Part shown: piece by piece, positions 1-8,846 of the stretch | Layout of the letters: every line of letters begins with the position of its first letter | Numbering within the stretch: position 1 is the stretch's first letter | DNA from: Paraburkholderia largidicola | GTDB lineage: Bacteria; Pseudomonadota; Gammaproteobacteria; Burkholderiales; Burkholderiaceae | Assembly (NCBI RefSeq): GCF_013426895.1 | Contig: NZ_AP023176.1 | Span: forward strand, 1,984,001 to 2,048,000 | DNA length: 64,000 nucleotides | Direction: 5' to 3' | Translations under genes and position numbers: made by a program | The notes under the pieces: generated by a model | What the model was told of the DNA's origin: nothing | The model's input: the letters and a program-made list of their open reading frames with translations, nothing else | The model's database searches: none

Positions 1-662
1 TGCGTCATCCAAAGATCTTCCTGTTCGATGAACCGCTGTCGAACCTCGATGCAAAACTGCGCGTCGATATGCGTACCGAGATCAAGAAGCTGCATCAGCG
101 TTTGGGCGCGACCATCGTCTACGTCACACATGACCAGATCGAAGCGATGACGCTCGCCACGCGTATCGCCGTGATGAAGGGCGGCGTGCTGCAACAACTC
201 GGCACGCCCGCCGAGGTCTACAACACGCCCGCCAACACGTTCGTCGCGACGTTCATGGGCTCGCCGTCTATGAATCTGATTCCGGCACGCATCGAGCGCG
301 CGAATGGCGCACTGCATCTGCTGGTGGGTGAAGGCCAGAAGGCTATCGACCTTGCATTGCCGCCGCAATCGGCTGCAGTCGAGCGCTACATCGGCAAGAA
401 GGTGATTGCGGGTCTGCGCCCTGAGGCGATCGGCGTGGAAAACGAGCGTGCCACGTCGGCGCTGCGTACCGTGCCCGTCACGATCAACGTGCTAGAACCG
501 ACGGGCCCCGACACGCTCGCCGTGCTCGATCTCGGCGGCATGGAAGTCTCCGCGCGACTCGGCGCCGACATGCCGCACGCGTCGGGCGAACGGTGCGAGC
601 TGCGCGTCGATCTGTCGAAGCTCGTGCTGTTCGACACGGATACGGAAGAACGCATTCGCTGA
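1..662 (+). CDS. Sugar/polyol ABC transporter ATP-binding protein, C-terminal part (5' cut by window edge)
   Basis: The reading frame is open from the first bases of the window, so the N-terminus with the Walker A lies outside. The visible 219 residues begin just before the Walker B/D-loop ([14 protein letters not shown]) and include the switch histidine (YVTHDQ) that follows in MalK/UgpC-type ATPases. The last roughly 110 residues have the spacing and sequence style of the TOBE/OB regulatory domain (LRPEAIG), which marks CUT1-family sugar or glycerol-phosphate importers. It would sit on the inner face of the membrane and power two permeases that must be encoded upstream. It is followed at 30 bp by an SDR gene on the same strand and probably heads into the same operon. 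The substrate cannot be read from this subunit. Confidence 0.9.
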   Translation, partial: RHPKIFLFDEPLSNLDAKLRVDMRTEIKKLHQRLGATIVYVTHDQIEAMTLATRIAVMKGGVLQQLGTPAEVYNTPANTFVATFMGSPSMNLIPARIERANGALHLLVGEGQKAIDLALPPQSAAVERYIGKKVIAGLRPEAIGVENERATSALRTVPVTINVLEPTGPDTLAVLDLGGMEVSARLGADMPHASGERCELRVDLSKLVLFDTDTEERIR

Positions 663-692
663 GCACACAGCACAACGACGGATGGTGCAGCC

Positions 693-1472
693 ATGAGCAA
701 GATATCTGGAAAGTGTTCAACCGCGCTGGTAACGGGCGCGCGACGCGGCATCGGCCGGTCGATCTGCGTCGCGCTCGCGCGGCGCGGCTTCGACATCGTG
801 CTGACGGATGTCGTGGACGACCAGGACGCCGCGACGACCTGCGGCCTCGTACGCGACGAAGGTCAGGAGGCGCTCTTCATTCAGAGCGATCTCAGCGACG
901 TCGCTTCGCATGAAAGCGTCGTCGAAGAAGCCGTGCGCTTCAAGGGAAGTCTCGAATGTCTCGTCAACAACGCGGGCATCGGATCGCCTAGCCGCGGCGA
1001 CCTGCTCGACGTATCGCCGAAAGCATTCGATGCCGTGCTCGGCGTCAATCTGCGCGGCACGTTCTTTACGACGCAGGTCGTCGCTCGCCACATGTGTGCG
1101 ACATCGTCGACGGCCGCCCGTTCGATCGTAACGGTTTCGTCGGTATCGGCGGACATGGCATCGCCCGAGCGCGCCGAATACTGCCTGTCCAAATCCGCGC
1201 TGCCGATGATGACGCGCCTGTTCGCATTGCGCCTTGCGAGCGCAAATGTCGGCGTGTTCGAAGTACGGCCCGGCATTATCCGCACGCCGATGACATCCGG
1301 TGTCGCGGAGAAATACGAGGCGCGTTTCCGCGAGGGCCTGGTTCCCGCCGGCCGCTGGGGCGAAAGCGACGAAGTGGGCCAGGCGGTCGCGACGCTTGCC
1401 AGCGGCTTGCTGCCCTTCGCGACGGGCAGCGTGGTCAACGTGGATGGCGGCCTGTCCATCCCCGCATTCTGA
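693..1472 (+). CDS. SDR family NAD(P)-dependent oxidoreductase
   Basis: This 259-residue classical short-chain dehydrogenase has the cofactor motif TGARRGIG at residues 14-21, the NNAG structural motif (LVNNAGIG), the catalytic Ser in VTVSSVSA and the YxxxK pair in YCLSK. The C-terminal GG near VDGG is typical of FabG-like enzymes. Length is normal for the family. It lies between the ABC ATPase and a GMC oxidoreductase, 10 bp upstream of the latter. It probably oxidises or reduces a hydroxyl/carbonyl on the same sugar or polyol intermediate. The ATG at 693 sits 30 bp after the ATPase stop. The exact substrate is unknown. Confidence 0.9.
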   Translation: MSKISGKCSTALVTGARRGIGRSICVALARRGFDIVLTDVVDDQDAATTCGLVRDEGQEALFIQSDLSDVASHESVVEEAVRFKGSLECLVNNAGIGSPSRGDLLDVSPKAFDAVLGVNLRGTFFTTQVVARHMCATSSTAARSIVTVSSVSADMASPERAEYCLSKSALPMMTRLFALRLASANVGVFEVRPGIIRTPMTSGVAEKYEARFREGLVPAGRWGESDEVGQAVATLASGLLPFATGSVVNVDGGLSIPAF

Positions 1473-1482
1473 GCCGACTGAC

Positions 1483-3207
1483 ATGAAAACGACGACATAT
1501 GACTACGTGATCGTGGGCGGCGGCTCGGCCGGTTGTGTACTGGCCAATCGCCTGAGCGCCGATCCCTCGATCAAGGTCCTGCTGCTCGAAGCCGGCGGTT
1601 CCGATCGCCATCCGTTCTTCTCGATGCCTGCCGGCTTCGCGAAGATGACGCGCGGCATCGGTTCGTGGGGCTGGTTCACCGTGCCGCAGAAGCATCTGAA
1701 CAATCGCGTGCTGCGCTTCACGCAAGCGAAGGTGATCGGCGGCGGTTCGTCGATCAACGCGCAGATCTATACGCGCGGAGTCCCTGCCGATTACGACGAT
1801 TGGGAACAGAAAGCGGGCGCGACGGGTTGGTCTTATCGCGATGTGCTGCCGTACTTCAAGAAGTCCGAAAACAACCAGCGCTTTGCGAACGAGTATCACA
1901 GTTATGGCGGCCCGCTCGGCGTATCGAATCCGATTAGCCCCTTGCCGATCTGCGAGGCGTTCTTTCAGGCTGGACAGGAACTCGGTATTCCGTTCAATCC
2001 GGACTTCAATGGCGCGAGCCAGGAAGGGCTGGGCTATTACCAACTCACGCAACTGGATGCACGGCGTTCATCGACGGCAGCGGGCTTTATCCGACCGGTG
2101 CTCGGACGTGCGAATCTGACGGTCTCGATGCAGGCGCGAACGCTGCGTGTGATCGTCGAGGGAAACCGCGCGACAGGCGTCGAATACGTGACAGGCGATA
2201 GCCGCGATCCGCAGATCGTGCGCGCATCGCGTGAAGTGATCGTGTCGTCGGGTGCGATCGGGTCGCCGAAGCTGTTGATGCAATCGGGCATCGGTCCCGC
2301 CGATCATCTGGCGTCCGTTGGCATCAAACCTGTCCACGATCTTCGCGGCGTCGGGTCCAATCTGCAGGATCATCTCGACCTCTTCGTCATCGCCGAATGC
2401 ACGGGCGATCACACCTACGACAAGTACAACAAGCTGCACAACGCCGCGTGGGCCGGTTTGCAATACCTATTGCTGAAGAAAGGCCCGGTTGCATCGAGTC
2501 TCTTTGAAACGGGTGGCTTCTGGTATGCGGATCGCGACGCGCGGGACCGCTCGCCCGATATCCAGTTTCATCTCGGCCTCGGGTCCGGTATCGAAGCGGG
2601 CATGGCGAAGCTGAACAATGCGGGCGTTACGCTGAACACCGCGTATCTTCGCCCGCGCTCGCGCGGCACGGTGCGCCTTGCCAGCGCGAACCCCGCTGCC
2701 GCACCGCTGCTCGATCCGAACTACTGGGCCGATCCATACGATCGCGACATGGCGATCAAGGGCTTGCGGCTCGCGCGCGACATCCTGCGCGCCCCAGCGA
2801 TGAAGCGTTATGTGCAAAGCGAAGTTCTGCCGGGAGCGCGCGTGAATACCGATCAGGAACTGTTCGACTATGCATGCGCGAATGCAAAAACGGACCACCA
2901 CCCCGTCGGCACCTGCCGCATGGGACGGCCCGACGATCCCGACAGCGTCGTCACACCCGACTTGCGTCTTATCGGACTGGATGGCCTGAGAGTCGTCGAC
3001 GCGTCCGTCATGCCCTATCTGCCTTCGTGCAACACGAATGCACCGACGATCATGGTCGCCGAAAAAGCCGCCGACATGATCATTCAATCCCAGACATCGA
3101 GAGGTTTCCGTGAACATCAATCTGCCAACGCCGGAAGGTTCAACCAGCCCGTACACGATGCAGCACCGGGAAGACCAGGTTCCGCCGTCCACCGCGCCGA
3201 CGTTTAA
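1483..3207 (+). CDS. GMC-family FAD-dependent oxidoreductase (choline/alcohol dehydrogenase-like)
   Basis: This is a 574-residue flavoprotein. The start is the ATG at 1483, giving an N-terminus that runs at once into the FAD-binding Rossmann motif VGGGSAG. GMC signature 1 is visible around AKVIGGGSSINAQIYTRG and signature 2 around GAIGSPKLLMQSGIGP. The active-site His lies in TDHHPVGTCRMG and the conserved C-terminal pattern is DASVMP...NTNAPT. Family members oxidise alcohols or sugars at C-OH groups; the substrate here is unknown. The protein continues about 35 residues beyond the point where the family usually ends, so its 3' end overlaps the next gene by 98 bp. That tail is probably not conserved. 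Confidence 0.9.
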   Translation: MKTTTYDYVIVGGGSAGCVLANRLSADPSIKVLLLEAGGSDRHPFFSMPAGFAKMTRGIGSWGWFTVPQKHLNNRVLRFTQAKVIGGGSSINAQIYTRGVPADYDDWEQKAGATGWSYRDVLPYFKKSENNQRFANEYHSYGGPLGVSNPISPLPICEAFFQAGQELGIPFNPDFNGASQEGLGYYQLTQLDARRSSTAAGFIRPVLGRANLTVSMQARTLRVIVEGNRATGVEYVTGDSRDPQIVRASREVIVSSGAIGSPKLLMQSGIGPADHLASVGIKPVHDLRGVGSNLQDHLDLFVIAECTGDHTYDKYNKLHNAAWAGLQYLLLKKGPVASSLFETGGFWYADRDARDRSPDIQFHLGLGSGIEAGMAKLNNAGVTLNTAYLRPRSRGTVRLASANPAAAPLLDPNYWADPYDRDMAIKGLRLARDILRAPAMKRYVQSEVLPGARVNTDQELFDYACANAKTDHHPVGTCRMGRPDDPDSVVTPDLRLIGLDGLRVVDASVMPYLPSCNTNAPTIMVAEKAADMIIQSQTSRGFREHQSANAGRFNQPVHDAAPGRPGSAVHRADV

Positions 3208-4282
3208 CCGCGTCGCGTATGCGGCGGCGCATGTCGTCGTCGATCCATCGCGTGCGTACGAGCCTTGGGGCGATACGCCGCCCGTCGACTGGGACGCAAC
3301 GCTTGCATTTCGCAGCTACCTGTATGGCCTGGGATTCAAGGTGGCCGAAGCGATGGATACCGCGCAACGCGGCATGGGCATCGGCTGGCCAACCGCCGCT
3401 GAACTGATCCGACGCAGCATCGCGCACGCGCGCAGCATCCCCGGCGCGGACCTGGCGTGCGGCGCGGGCACCGATCATCTCGACGGCACGCGCAGCCATA
3501 CGCTTGCCGACATTGTCGGCGCCTACAAGGACCAGTTCGAAGTAATCGAATCAGCGGGCGGCCGGCCGATCATGATGGCGAGCCGCGCTTTGTGCGCAGC
3601 AGCGCAGTCCGCCGACGACTACAAGCACGTCTACGATGCCGTGATCTCCGCGTCACGCAACAAGGTCGTATTGCATTGGCTCGGCGACGCGTTCGATGCT
3701 TCGCTCTCCGGCTACTGGGGTAGCCGCGACGTCGCGACAGCGATGGCGACTGTGCTCGACATCATCCGGCTTCATCGGGACAAGATCGAAGGCATCAAGA
3801 TCTCGCTGCTCAACGCGGAATATGAGCGTCAGCTCAGATCGCGGCTGCCCGAGAGCGTCGTGATGTTCACCGGTGACGACTACAATTACGGCGAACTCAT
3901 CGCGGGCGACAGCACCGGCCATTCGCATGCGCTACTCGGCATCTTCGACCCGATCGCGCCTGTCGCATCGCGCGCATTGGTGAAGCTCGCGGCTGGCGAG
4001 ACCGATGCATATCGCCAGATCATCGATCCCACGGTTGCGCTATCGCGCGAACTCTTCGTTGCGCCCACGCAGTATTACAAGGCTGGCGTCGTTTTTCTCG
4101 CATGGCTCAACGGACATCAACGGCACTTCTCGATGGCAGGCGGCATGCAGTCGGCGCGATCTGTCGCGCACTACGCGGAGGTGTTCAGGAAGGCGGACGT
4201 CGCGGGCGTATTGACTCGCCCCGAACTGGCTCGCCGTCGCATGAGCGAGTATCTGAGTCTCGCTGCGGGTATCGATAACTGA
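3110..4282 (+). CDS. DUF993 / dihydrodipicolinate synthase-like family protein
   Basis: The 390-residue product resembles the DUF993 family, annotated as dihydrodipicolinate-synthase-like TIM-barrel proteins. The likely Schiff-base lysine is in GIKISLLNAEYE. Class I aldolases of this superfamily form or cleave C-C bonds through a lysine imine. The GTG at 3110 has a GAGAGG-like ribosome site five bases upstream. The next in-frame ATG (3158) has none, so I keep the GTG despite the 98-bp overlap with the GMC gene. Together with the SDR and GMC enzyme this suggests oxidation of a sugar-like substrate to a keto compound, then retro-aldol or dehydratase chemistry. The reaction is inferred, not known. 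Confidence 0.8.
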   Translation: MNINLPTPEGSTSPYTMQHREDQVPPSTAPTFNRVAYAAAHVVVDPSRAYEPWGDTPPVDWDATLAFRSYLYGLGFKVAEAMDTAQRGMGIGWPTAAELIRRSIAHARSIPGADLACGAGTDHLDGTRSHTLADIVGAYKDQFEVIESAGGRPIMMASRALCAAAQSADDYKHVYDAVISASRNKVVLHWLGDAFDASLSGYWGSRDVATAMATVLDIIRLHRDKIEGIKISLLNAEYERQLRSRLPESVVMFTGDDYNYGELIAGDSTGHSHALLGIFDPIAPVASRALVKLAAGETDAYRQIIDPTVALSRELFVAPTQYYKAGVVFLAWLNGHQRHFSMAGGMQSARSVAHYAEVFRKADVAGVLTRPELARRRMSEYLSLAAGIDN

Positions 4283-4322
4283 AAACCGGTTCGCGCATCG
4301 CGAGCCCGATTGGAGACGAAGC

Positions 4323-5660
4323 ATGACAACACAGGCAACCTCCGCAGTTTCAGCGTCGTCGGTGAGCGATGCCGATGCGAATGTGACAGGCAAGGATCTT
4401 CGACGCGTCATCGCGGCAAGCGTCGCCGGCAGCGCAATGGAGTGGTACGACTTCAGCATCTACGGGACCGCTTCAGCGCTCATCTTTTCGGATTTGTTCT
4501 TTCCGGGACTCGACAAGGCCGCAGGACTGCTCGCGATCTTCGGCGCGTACGCCGCGGGGTTCTTCGCGCGGCCGTTTGGCGGGCTGTTCTTCGGCTGGCT
4601 CGGCGACAAATATGGTCGCAAGAGCGTGCTGGTTGCGACCGTGCTGCTGATGGGCGGCTCGACCTTCTGCATCGGCCTGTTGCCAACGTGGCACCAGGTC
4701 GGCGTGTGGGCGGCCGCATTGCTCGTGGCATTGCGTCTGCTCCAGGGTTTCGGCGCGGGCGCGGAACAGGCGGGCGCTTCGTTGATCGTGTCGGAGTTCG
4801 CGCCACCCGCCCGGCGTGGCTTCTATGCGGCACTGCCTTTTGCTGGCTGCATCATCGGCATTCTGCTCGCGAACGGCATCTTCACGCTCGTCCAGCGGCT
4901 GCCGAAGGACGAATTTCTCAGCTATGGCTGGCGGGTGCCGTTTCTGTTCAGCGTGTTCGTCATCGTTGCCGGTATCGTGATCCGGATGCGCGTGAAGGAA
5001 AGTCCTGTGTTCGAAGAGATCAGGAAGTCGGGGCATGCGAGCAAACAGCCGGTGCGCGATCTAATGTCGGAGGCACGCGGCACGCTGCTGGTCGCGTTCT
5101 GCCTGCGCGTCGGCGAAAACGGCTCTTCGTACCTGTATCAGGTATTCGCGCTCAGCTATCTGACCAAGGTGCTGCTGGTCGACAAGTCGGTTGGTACGAT
5201 CGGTCTCACGATCGCTGCAGCGCTCGCGGTGTTCACCATTCCGATGATGGGCTGGCTGTCCGATCGCTTCGGCCGGCGGCTGATGTATCGGCTCGTTGCG
5301 CTGTTCACCTGCCTTTGGGCATTTCCTGCCTTCTGGCTGTTCACCACGAAGGACCCCGTGCTGATCGTGATCAGCATGGCTGTCGCGATCGGTGTCGGCG
5401 TGTTCGGGATGTATGGGATTCAGGGCGCGTATTTTCCTGAACTGTTCAATGCGCGCTATCGATACACGGGCATCGCGGTCAGCAAGGAGTTCGCTGCCGT
5501 CGCGTCCGGAGGCATCGCGCCCTTTATAGCGGCTGCGTTGCTCGCGTGGGCACAAGGTGCGTACTGGCCGATTTCTACCTACATCGCTGTGTTAGCAGGT
5601 ATCAGCTTCATCGCAACACTTTTTGCACCGGAGACTCAGGGGATCAGTCTTCGACAATAG
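4323..5660 (+). CDS. MFS transporter, MHS (metabolite:H+ symporter) family
   Basis: This is a 445-residue polytopic inner-membrane protein with the MHS-family opening (SAMEWYDFSIYG) and the loop 2-3 signature GWLGDKYGRKS. About 12 hydrophobic segments are spread over the length, and a second copy of the loop motif is near GWLSDRFGRR. MHS members import carboxylates, osmolytes or aromatic acids with protons. It is the last gene of the left operon, 40 bp after the DUF993 gene. An uptake role for the substrate processed by SDR, GMC enzyme and DUF993 protein is likely. After the stop there is a weak inverted repeat (5695-5729) but no convincing terminator. Confidence 0.88.
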   Translation: MTTQATSAVSASSVSDADANVTGKDLRRVIAASVAGSAMEWYDFSIYGTASALIFSDLFFPGLDKAAGLLAIFGAYAAGFFARPFGGLFFGWLGDKYGRKSVLVATVLLMGGSTFCIGLLPTWHQVGVWAAALLVALRLLQGFGAGAEQAGASLIVSEFAPPARRGFYAALPFAGCIIGILLANGIFTLVQRLPKDEFLSYGWRVPFLFSVFVIVAGIVIRMRVKESPVFEEIRKSGHASKQPVRDLMSEARGTLLVAFCLRVGENGSSYLYQVFALSYLTKVLLVDKSVGTIGLTIAAALAVFTIPMMGWLSDRFGRRLMYRLVALFTCLWAFPAFWLFTTKDPVLIVISMAVAIGVGVFGMYGIQGAYFPELFNARYRYTGIAVSKEFAAVASGGIAPFIAAALLAWAQGAYWPISTYIAVLAGISFIATLFAPETQGISLRQ

Positions 5661-5933
5661 TTCGCGAACGTCGAACGGCCGGTTACCGTTTCGCAGGAGA
5701 CGCTCGTTGAAGTTCAGGGAGTGTCTCCTTGTGGCCGGAACGACTCATTCAACAACTGGCAGAAGTGCAAGCCGCTGTCACAGGCTAGGAACGTAAGCAG
5801 ACTAACCTGACTCTGAACGGTATGCAAAGTCATACAATACGAGGCTTTGGGTACTGGTCGCTGCTAGTGCGGCGAAGAACAGTCCTTTTATGGTTTGTGC
5901 TGCAGGCGGCGACGAGGCCTGTGCTACATGGCT

Positions 5934-7526
5934 TCAAAGCGGCGATGCAGGTCCTGACAGACTCCAGTCGTTTGCCGGCTCGTACGCAACCTGACCGAAA
6001 TACACCATCCGCCAATTCTGCAATTTGGAAAAATCTTTCGCGAAACCCGCGACGGAATCGTGGACCAGATAGTCGAAGAAGTCGAGCAAACGGTCGCGCT
6101 GTTCCGCCTCGCCGACAATCAGCGAGACATCCTCATATGCCCTTGCAAGCGTCTCTTCCCGCAAGCTGAGTTTGCCGCCGTCGAGCCGTTTGGTCTCGGC
6201 GGAAGCAGTCGCCTCATTCACAGCGTTGCCATCCGCCGTGATAATGGCGAGTTCCTTCCTGACGTTCGGCACGAGGTCGTTATTGTGGGTCTCGGTCAGT
6301 ACCTGTTCGGCTGCCGCAACCCGCGCCTGGGCTTTCTCGTCGTTCGTGAGCTTCGACAGATAGCTGCGCGCGATATACATCTGAAAGAGATGATCCGACG
6401 TCGCTTTCTCAACGGGGCCGCTTGCCTTCGCGCGGCTCATGTACGAGTCGAAGAGCGCGGCTGTCTTTGACGAAACGGCGAACGCCCCCTTGATACCCGG
6501 ACCCAGAATGTCAAGCGCGGACAGCGGTACGCCCGCCGCTCTTGCCGCGCGATACATATGAAGCAGCGGCACCTGGCTGAGTTTGTCTTCGTCCTTCAAG
6601 GCGCGCGTCTGCTCGCCCGGCGCGTATCCGCCGCCGACGTCCGAATGCACACCCGGATAGATGACTTCGTGAACATTGGCCGGATAGTGCTTTCCGTCAC
6701 GCACGGAATCGAGCGGAAACGAGTCTCTGACTTCATGTGCGGCGATGTAGTGAACGCACTGCTCCACCATCGCCGGTATGCGCAGATCCTTCGCCCACTC
6801 GTAGTGGCCGTCCTTGCTCGTGACGGACAATCCGATACCTGCCAACGGCGAAATGACATAGGTGCCAATCCTGACAAGAGGACTGTGATCATACGTTTTG
6901 GCGCTTGCGGGCACGCCGGCCGAAGCGACGGTGTCGAACAGTCCCATGAAATAGAGGCGAATGGGATGCCCTTGATACGTCCAGCCGCCGGCACCCTGGC
7001 GACAGTCTTTCGCAATTCGAATCGCGAAAGCCCGTGCAAGTGCCGCACCGCGCGAAAAGCCGAACAGCGCCAGATTGATCATTCGTATCGGCTGTGACGG
7101 ATTCTTTGCGCGTGCTTTGGCTTTCGCCACCAGTTTGTCGAAATCAGCGCGAGCTTTCACGAGCCGCGCGTCGCCGCCCGACGCCACGCCAAGCCCCATC
7201 GTGCTGTAGTCATGCTCGCCGATTTCCGGATACGGCGTACCGAGTCCGGGAACATAGATGGCGTACTTGCCCAACTCGTCATCGCTTTCCGGATGTGTCA
7301 GGAAGAGCCGCGCGACGTTGCTGTGCTTGAGTTTCGGTGTGTCGTTGAAGCGGTTGTTGCCCGTTCCATCAAAGAACACCGAGACCCATACCGTCTGGGA
7401 ACAGTCAGGCGTTCCGGGCTTTTTCGACGGGTCAAGGCAAGCGATTGCGGCCGCCCGTTGCCTGCGCTCTTCGAGCGACAACGGGCGTAATCCTGCCAAT
7501 GGCGGAAGCTGGGTATCGTCGAGCAT
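5934..7526 (-). CDS. DUF2235-domain protein, probable T6SS phospholipase effector (Tle1-type)
   Basis: The 530-residue product has the DUF2235 alpha/beta-hydrolase signature: FFDGTGNN at residues 51-58, the nucleophile elbow GFSRG at 156-160 (Ser158) and the downstream VHSDVGGGY block holding the catalytic Asp/His. Family knowledge: Tle1 enzymes are lipases delivered by the type VI spike that hydrolyse membrane phospholipids in rival cells. It is the last gene of a vgrG, DUF4123, lipoprotein, effector operon and starts 10 bp after the lipoprotein gene. No signal peptide is seen, as expected for a T6SS cargo. The C-terminal half is not assigned. Confidence 0.88.
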   Translation of the reverse strand: MLDDTQLPPLAGLRPLSLEERRQRAAAIACLDPSKKPGTPDCSQTVWVSVFFDGTGNNRFNDTPKLKHSNVARLFLTHPESDDELGKYAIYVPGLGTPYPEIGEHDYSTMGLGVASGGDARLVKARADFDKLVAKAKARAKNPSQPIRMINLALFGFSRGAALARAFAIRIAKDCRQGAGGWTYQGHPIRLYFMGLFDTVASAGVPASAKTYDHSPLVRIGTYVISPLAGIGLSVTSKDGHYEWAKDLRIPAMVEQCVHYIAAHEVRDSFPLDSVRDGKHYPANVHEVIYPGVHSDVGGGYAPGEQTRALKDEDKLSQVPLLHMYRAARAAGVPLSALDILGPGIKGAFAVSSKTAALFDSYMSRAKASGPVEKATSDHLFQMYIARSYLSKLTNDEKAQARVAAAEQVLTETHNNDLVPNVRKELAIITADGNAVNEATASAETKRLDGGKLSLREETLARAYEDVSLIVGEAEQRDRLLDFFDYLVHDSVAGFAKDFSKLQNWRMVYFGQVAYEPANDWSLSGPASPL

Positions 7527-7536
7527 GTCTACCCCG

Positions 7537-8031
7537 TCAGCGAACGTAAGGCAAACGGCGTTCGAGCTTCAAACGCGGCGGCGAAGGGCCGTCGTCCCCT
7601 GAAATCGCGCCTTCGATATGTCCATCCGGATAGAAGTGCACTTCGAGATATGCAGGCTTCTCCGGAATAGGCCCTTTGACTTCGACGTGCGCCTTCAGAT
7701 GATCTTTGTCGGCGGGTTCGACAATTTTGTCCGACGGATAGGCCACGAGTGCTTCGCGCATGTAGTCGACGTCGATCGTAAACGGCGTTTTCGTCGAACG
7801 ATCGAGCAGCACACAGCAGGCGTATTTGCCGCCACCCGATGTCTTTGTACTCAAAAAGACGTTGCCACCCGATATGCCGTTGACCGCGAAGTCCAGCAAT
7901 GCCCGATCCGTGTAGTCGTAACCGACCAGTTCGAGCTGATACGGCTCTTTCGTGCAACCCGTCAAACTTGAAGATCCCACCATACCGACTCCGACAAGAA
8001 TTCCGACCTTGAGCAGATTTCTCAAACGCAT
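7537..8031 (-). CDS. DUF3304-type lipoprotein, probable immunity protein to the adjacent lipase
   Basis: This is a 164-residue lipoprotein. The signal peptide ends in the lipobox LTGC with Cys26 as the likely lipidated residue, followed by a soluble domain resembling DUF3304. The ATG at 8031 overlaps the stop of the DUF4123 gene (TGATG); a GTG one codon upstream is also possible. DUF3304 lipoproteins are commonly encoded beside DUF2235 effectors. A periplasmic, membrane-anchored protein next to a lipase effector fits an immunity role that blocks incoming enzyme in the periplasm. That role is inferred from position. Confidence 0.82.
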   Translation of the reverse strand: MRLRNLLKVGILVGVGMVGSSSLTGCTKEPYQLELVGYDYTDRALLDFAVNGISGGNVFLSTKTSGGGKYACCVLLDRSTKTPFTIDVDYMREALVAYPSDKIVEPADKDHLKAHVEVKGPIPEKPAYLEVHFYPDGHIEGAISGDDGPSPPRLKLERRLPYVR

Positions 8032-8846
8032 CACTCGAGTTTGTCCTCACAAAATGCGATCAGCGCGCAACGTGCACGGTCGGCGAGCAGCAAAGAACTG
8101 TTCCTTTCCTGATCGCTCGCCCCATTCAGCGCGTCGGCTACAAGGTCGTAGCGCATCGATTCATCGATCATTGCCAGCAAATCGTCGTCCGTCTGCGCCA
8201 ACATATATAAGATTGAATCGACGATCCCCGCGTCGGTAAAGACGCTTACCTGTCGATCGTTCAACTTCAGTGGCGCGAGATACGGCGCGTCAGCCTGAAA
8301 CTCGCGGATCACTTTCTGAAGCGAACCCTTGCGATCCAGATACCACCATTCGTCCAACATCGCGAGATACGACTTCAATTGGTATTCCGTCAATGCTTTT
8401 ACCAATACGGGAATCACGCGTGTGTCGAACAGTTTGACCTGCCATTCAGTTCCGTCGTCGCATCTGGCATCCAGTCTAATCCGGATCGCGTCGGTCAGGC
8501 GTTGAAGCGAAAGCGGTGACACGATGAACGATAACCCGCGTGGATCCTCGACACATTTCTCGCAAAGCAGGCGCACTACATCGGACTGCGGCGAGTGGAT
8601 TGCGATGACAAATGGCCCGAATTGCCGTGCGCCGATGTCATCCGGCGCGTCGAACACCAGCTCGATGTTCGGGGTCGCCGGAAAATCGAGCGCTTTCCCC
8701 GATAACACAGAGAAAAGCGTTGGATAGGCGACGCCATATACCAAGGCATAAAGCGCCCGTCCAGCGGCGTGTGCATGGAATCCGGCGATTTCCTGCTCCA
8801 GCGCTCCGGGCGCCATAGACTCGTTGACGGACACGTTTGAACTCAT
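8031..8846 (-). CDS. DUF4123-domain T6SS adaptor/chaperone
   Basis: This 271-residue soluble protein looks like the DUF4123 (Tap/TEC) family. Family knowledge: these adaptors bind the effector and load it on the C-terminal end of the cognate VgrG. It overlaps vgrG by 4 bp (ATGA) and the lipoprotein gene by the stop/start, indicating translational coupling. Two aromatic-rich stretches (ALYALVYGVAYP near residue 31 and DEWWYLD near residue 165) fit this family. No signal peptide or membrane segment is seen, consistent with cytoplasmic action before secretion. Confidence 0.8.
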   Translation of the reverse strand: MSSNVSVNESMAPGALEQEIAGFHAHAAGRALYALVYGVAYPTLFSVLSGKALDFPATPNIELVFDAPDDIGARQFGPFVIAIHSPQSDVVRLLCEKCVEDPRGLSFIVSPLSLQRLTDAIRIRLDARCDDGTEWQVKLFDTRVIPVLVKALTEYQLKSYLAMLDEWWYLDRKGSLQKVIREFQADAPYLAPLKLNDRQVSVFTDAGIVDSILYMLAQTDDDLLAMIDESMRYDLVADALNGASDQERNSSLLLADRARCALIAFCEDKLE

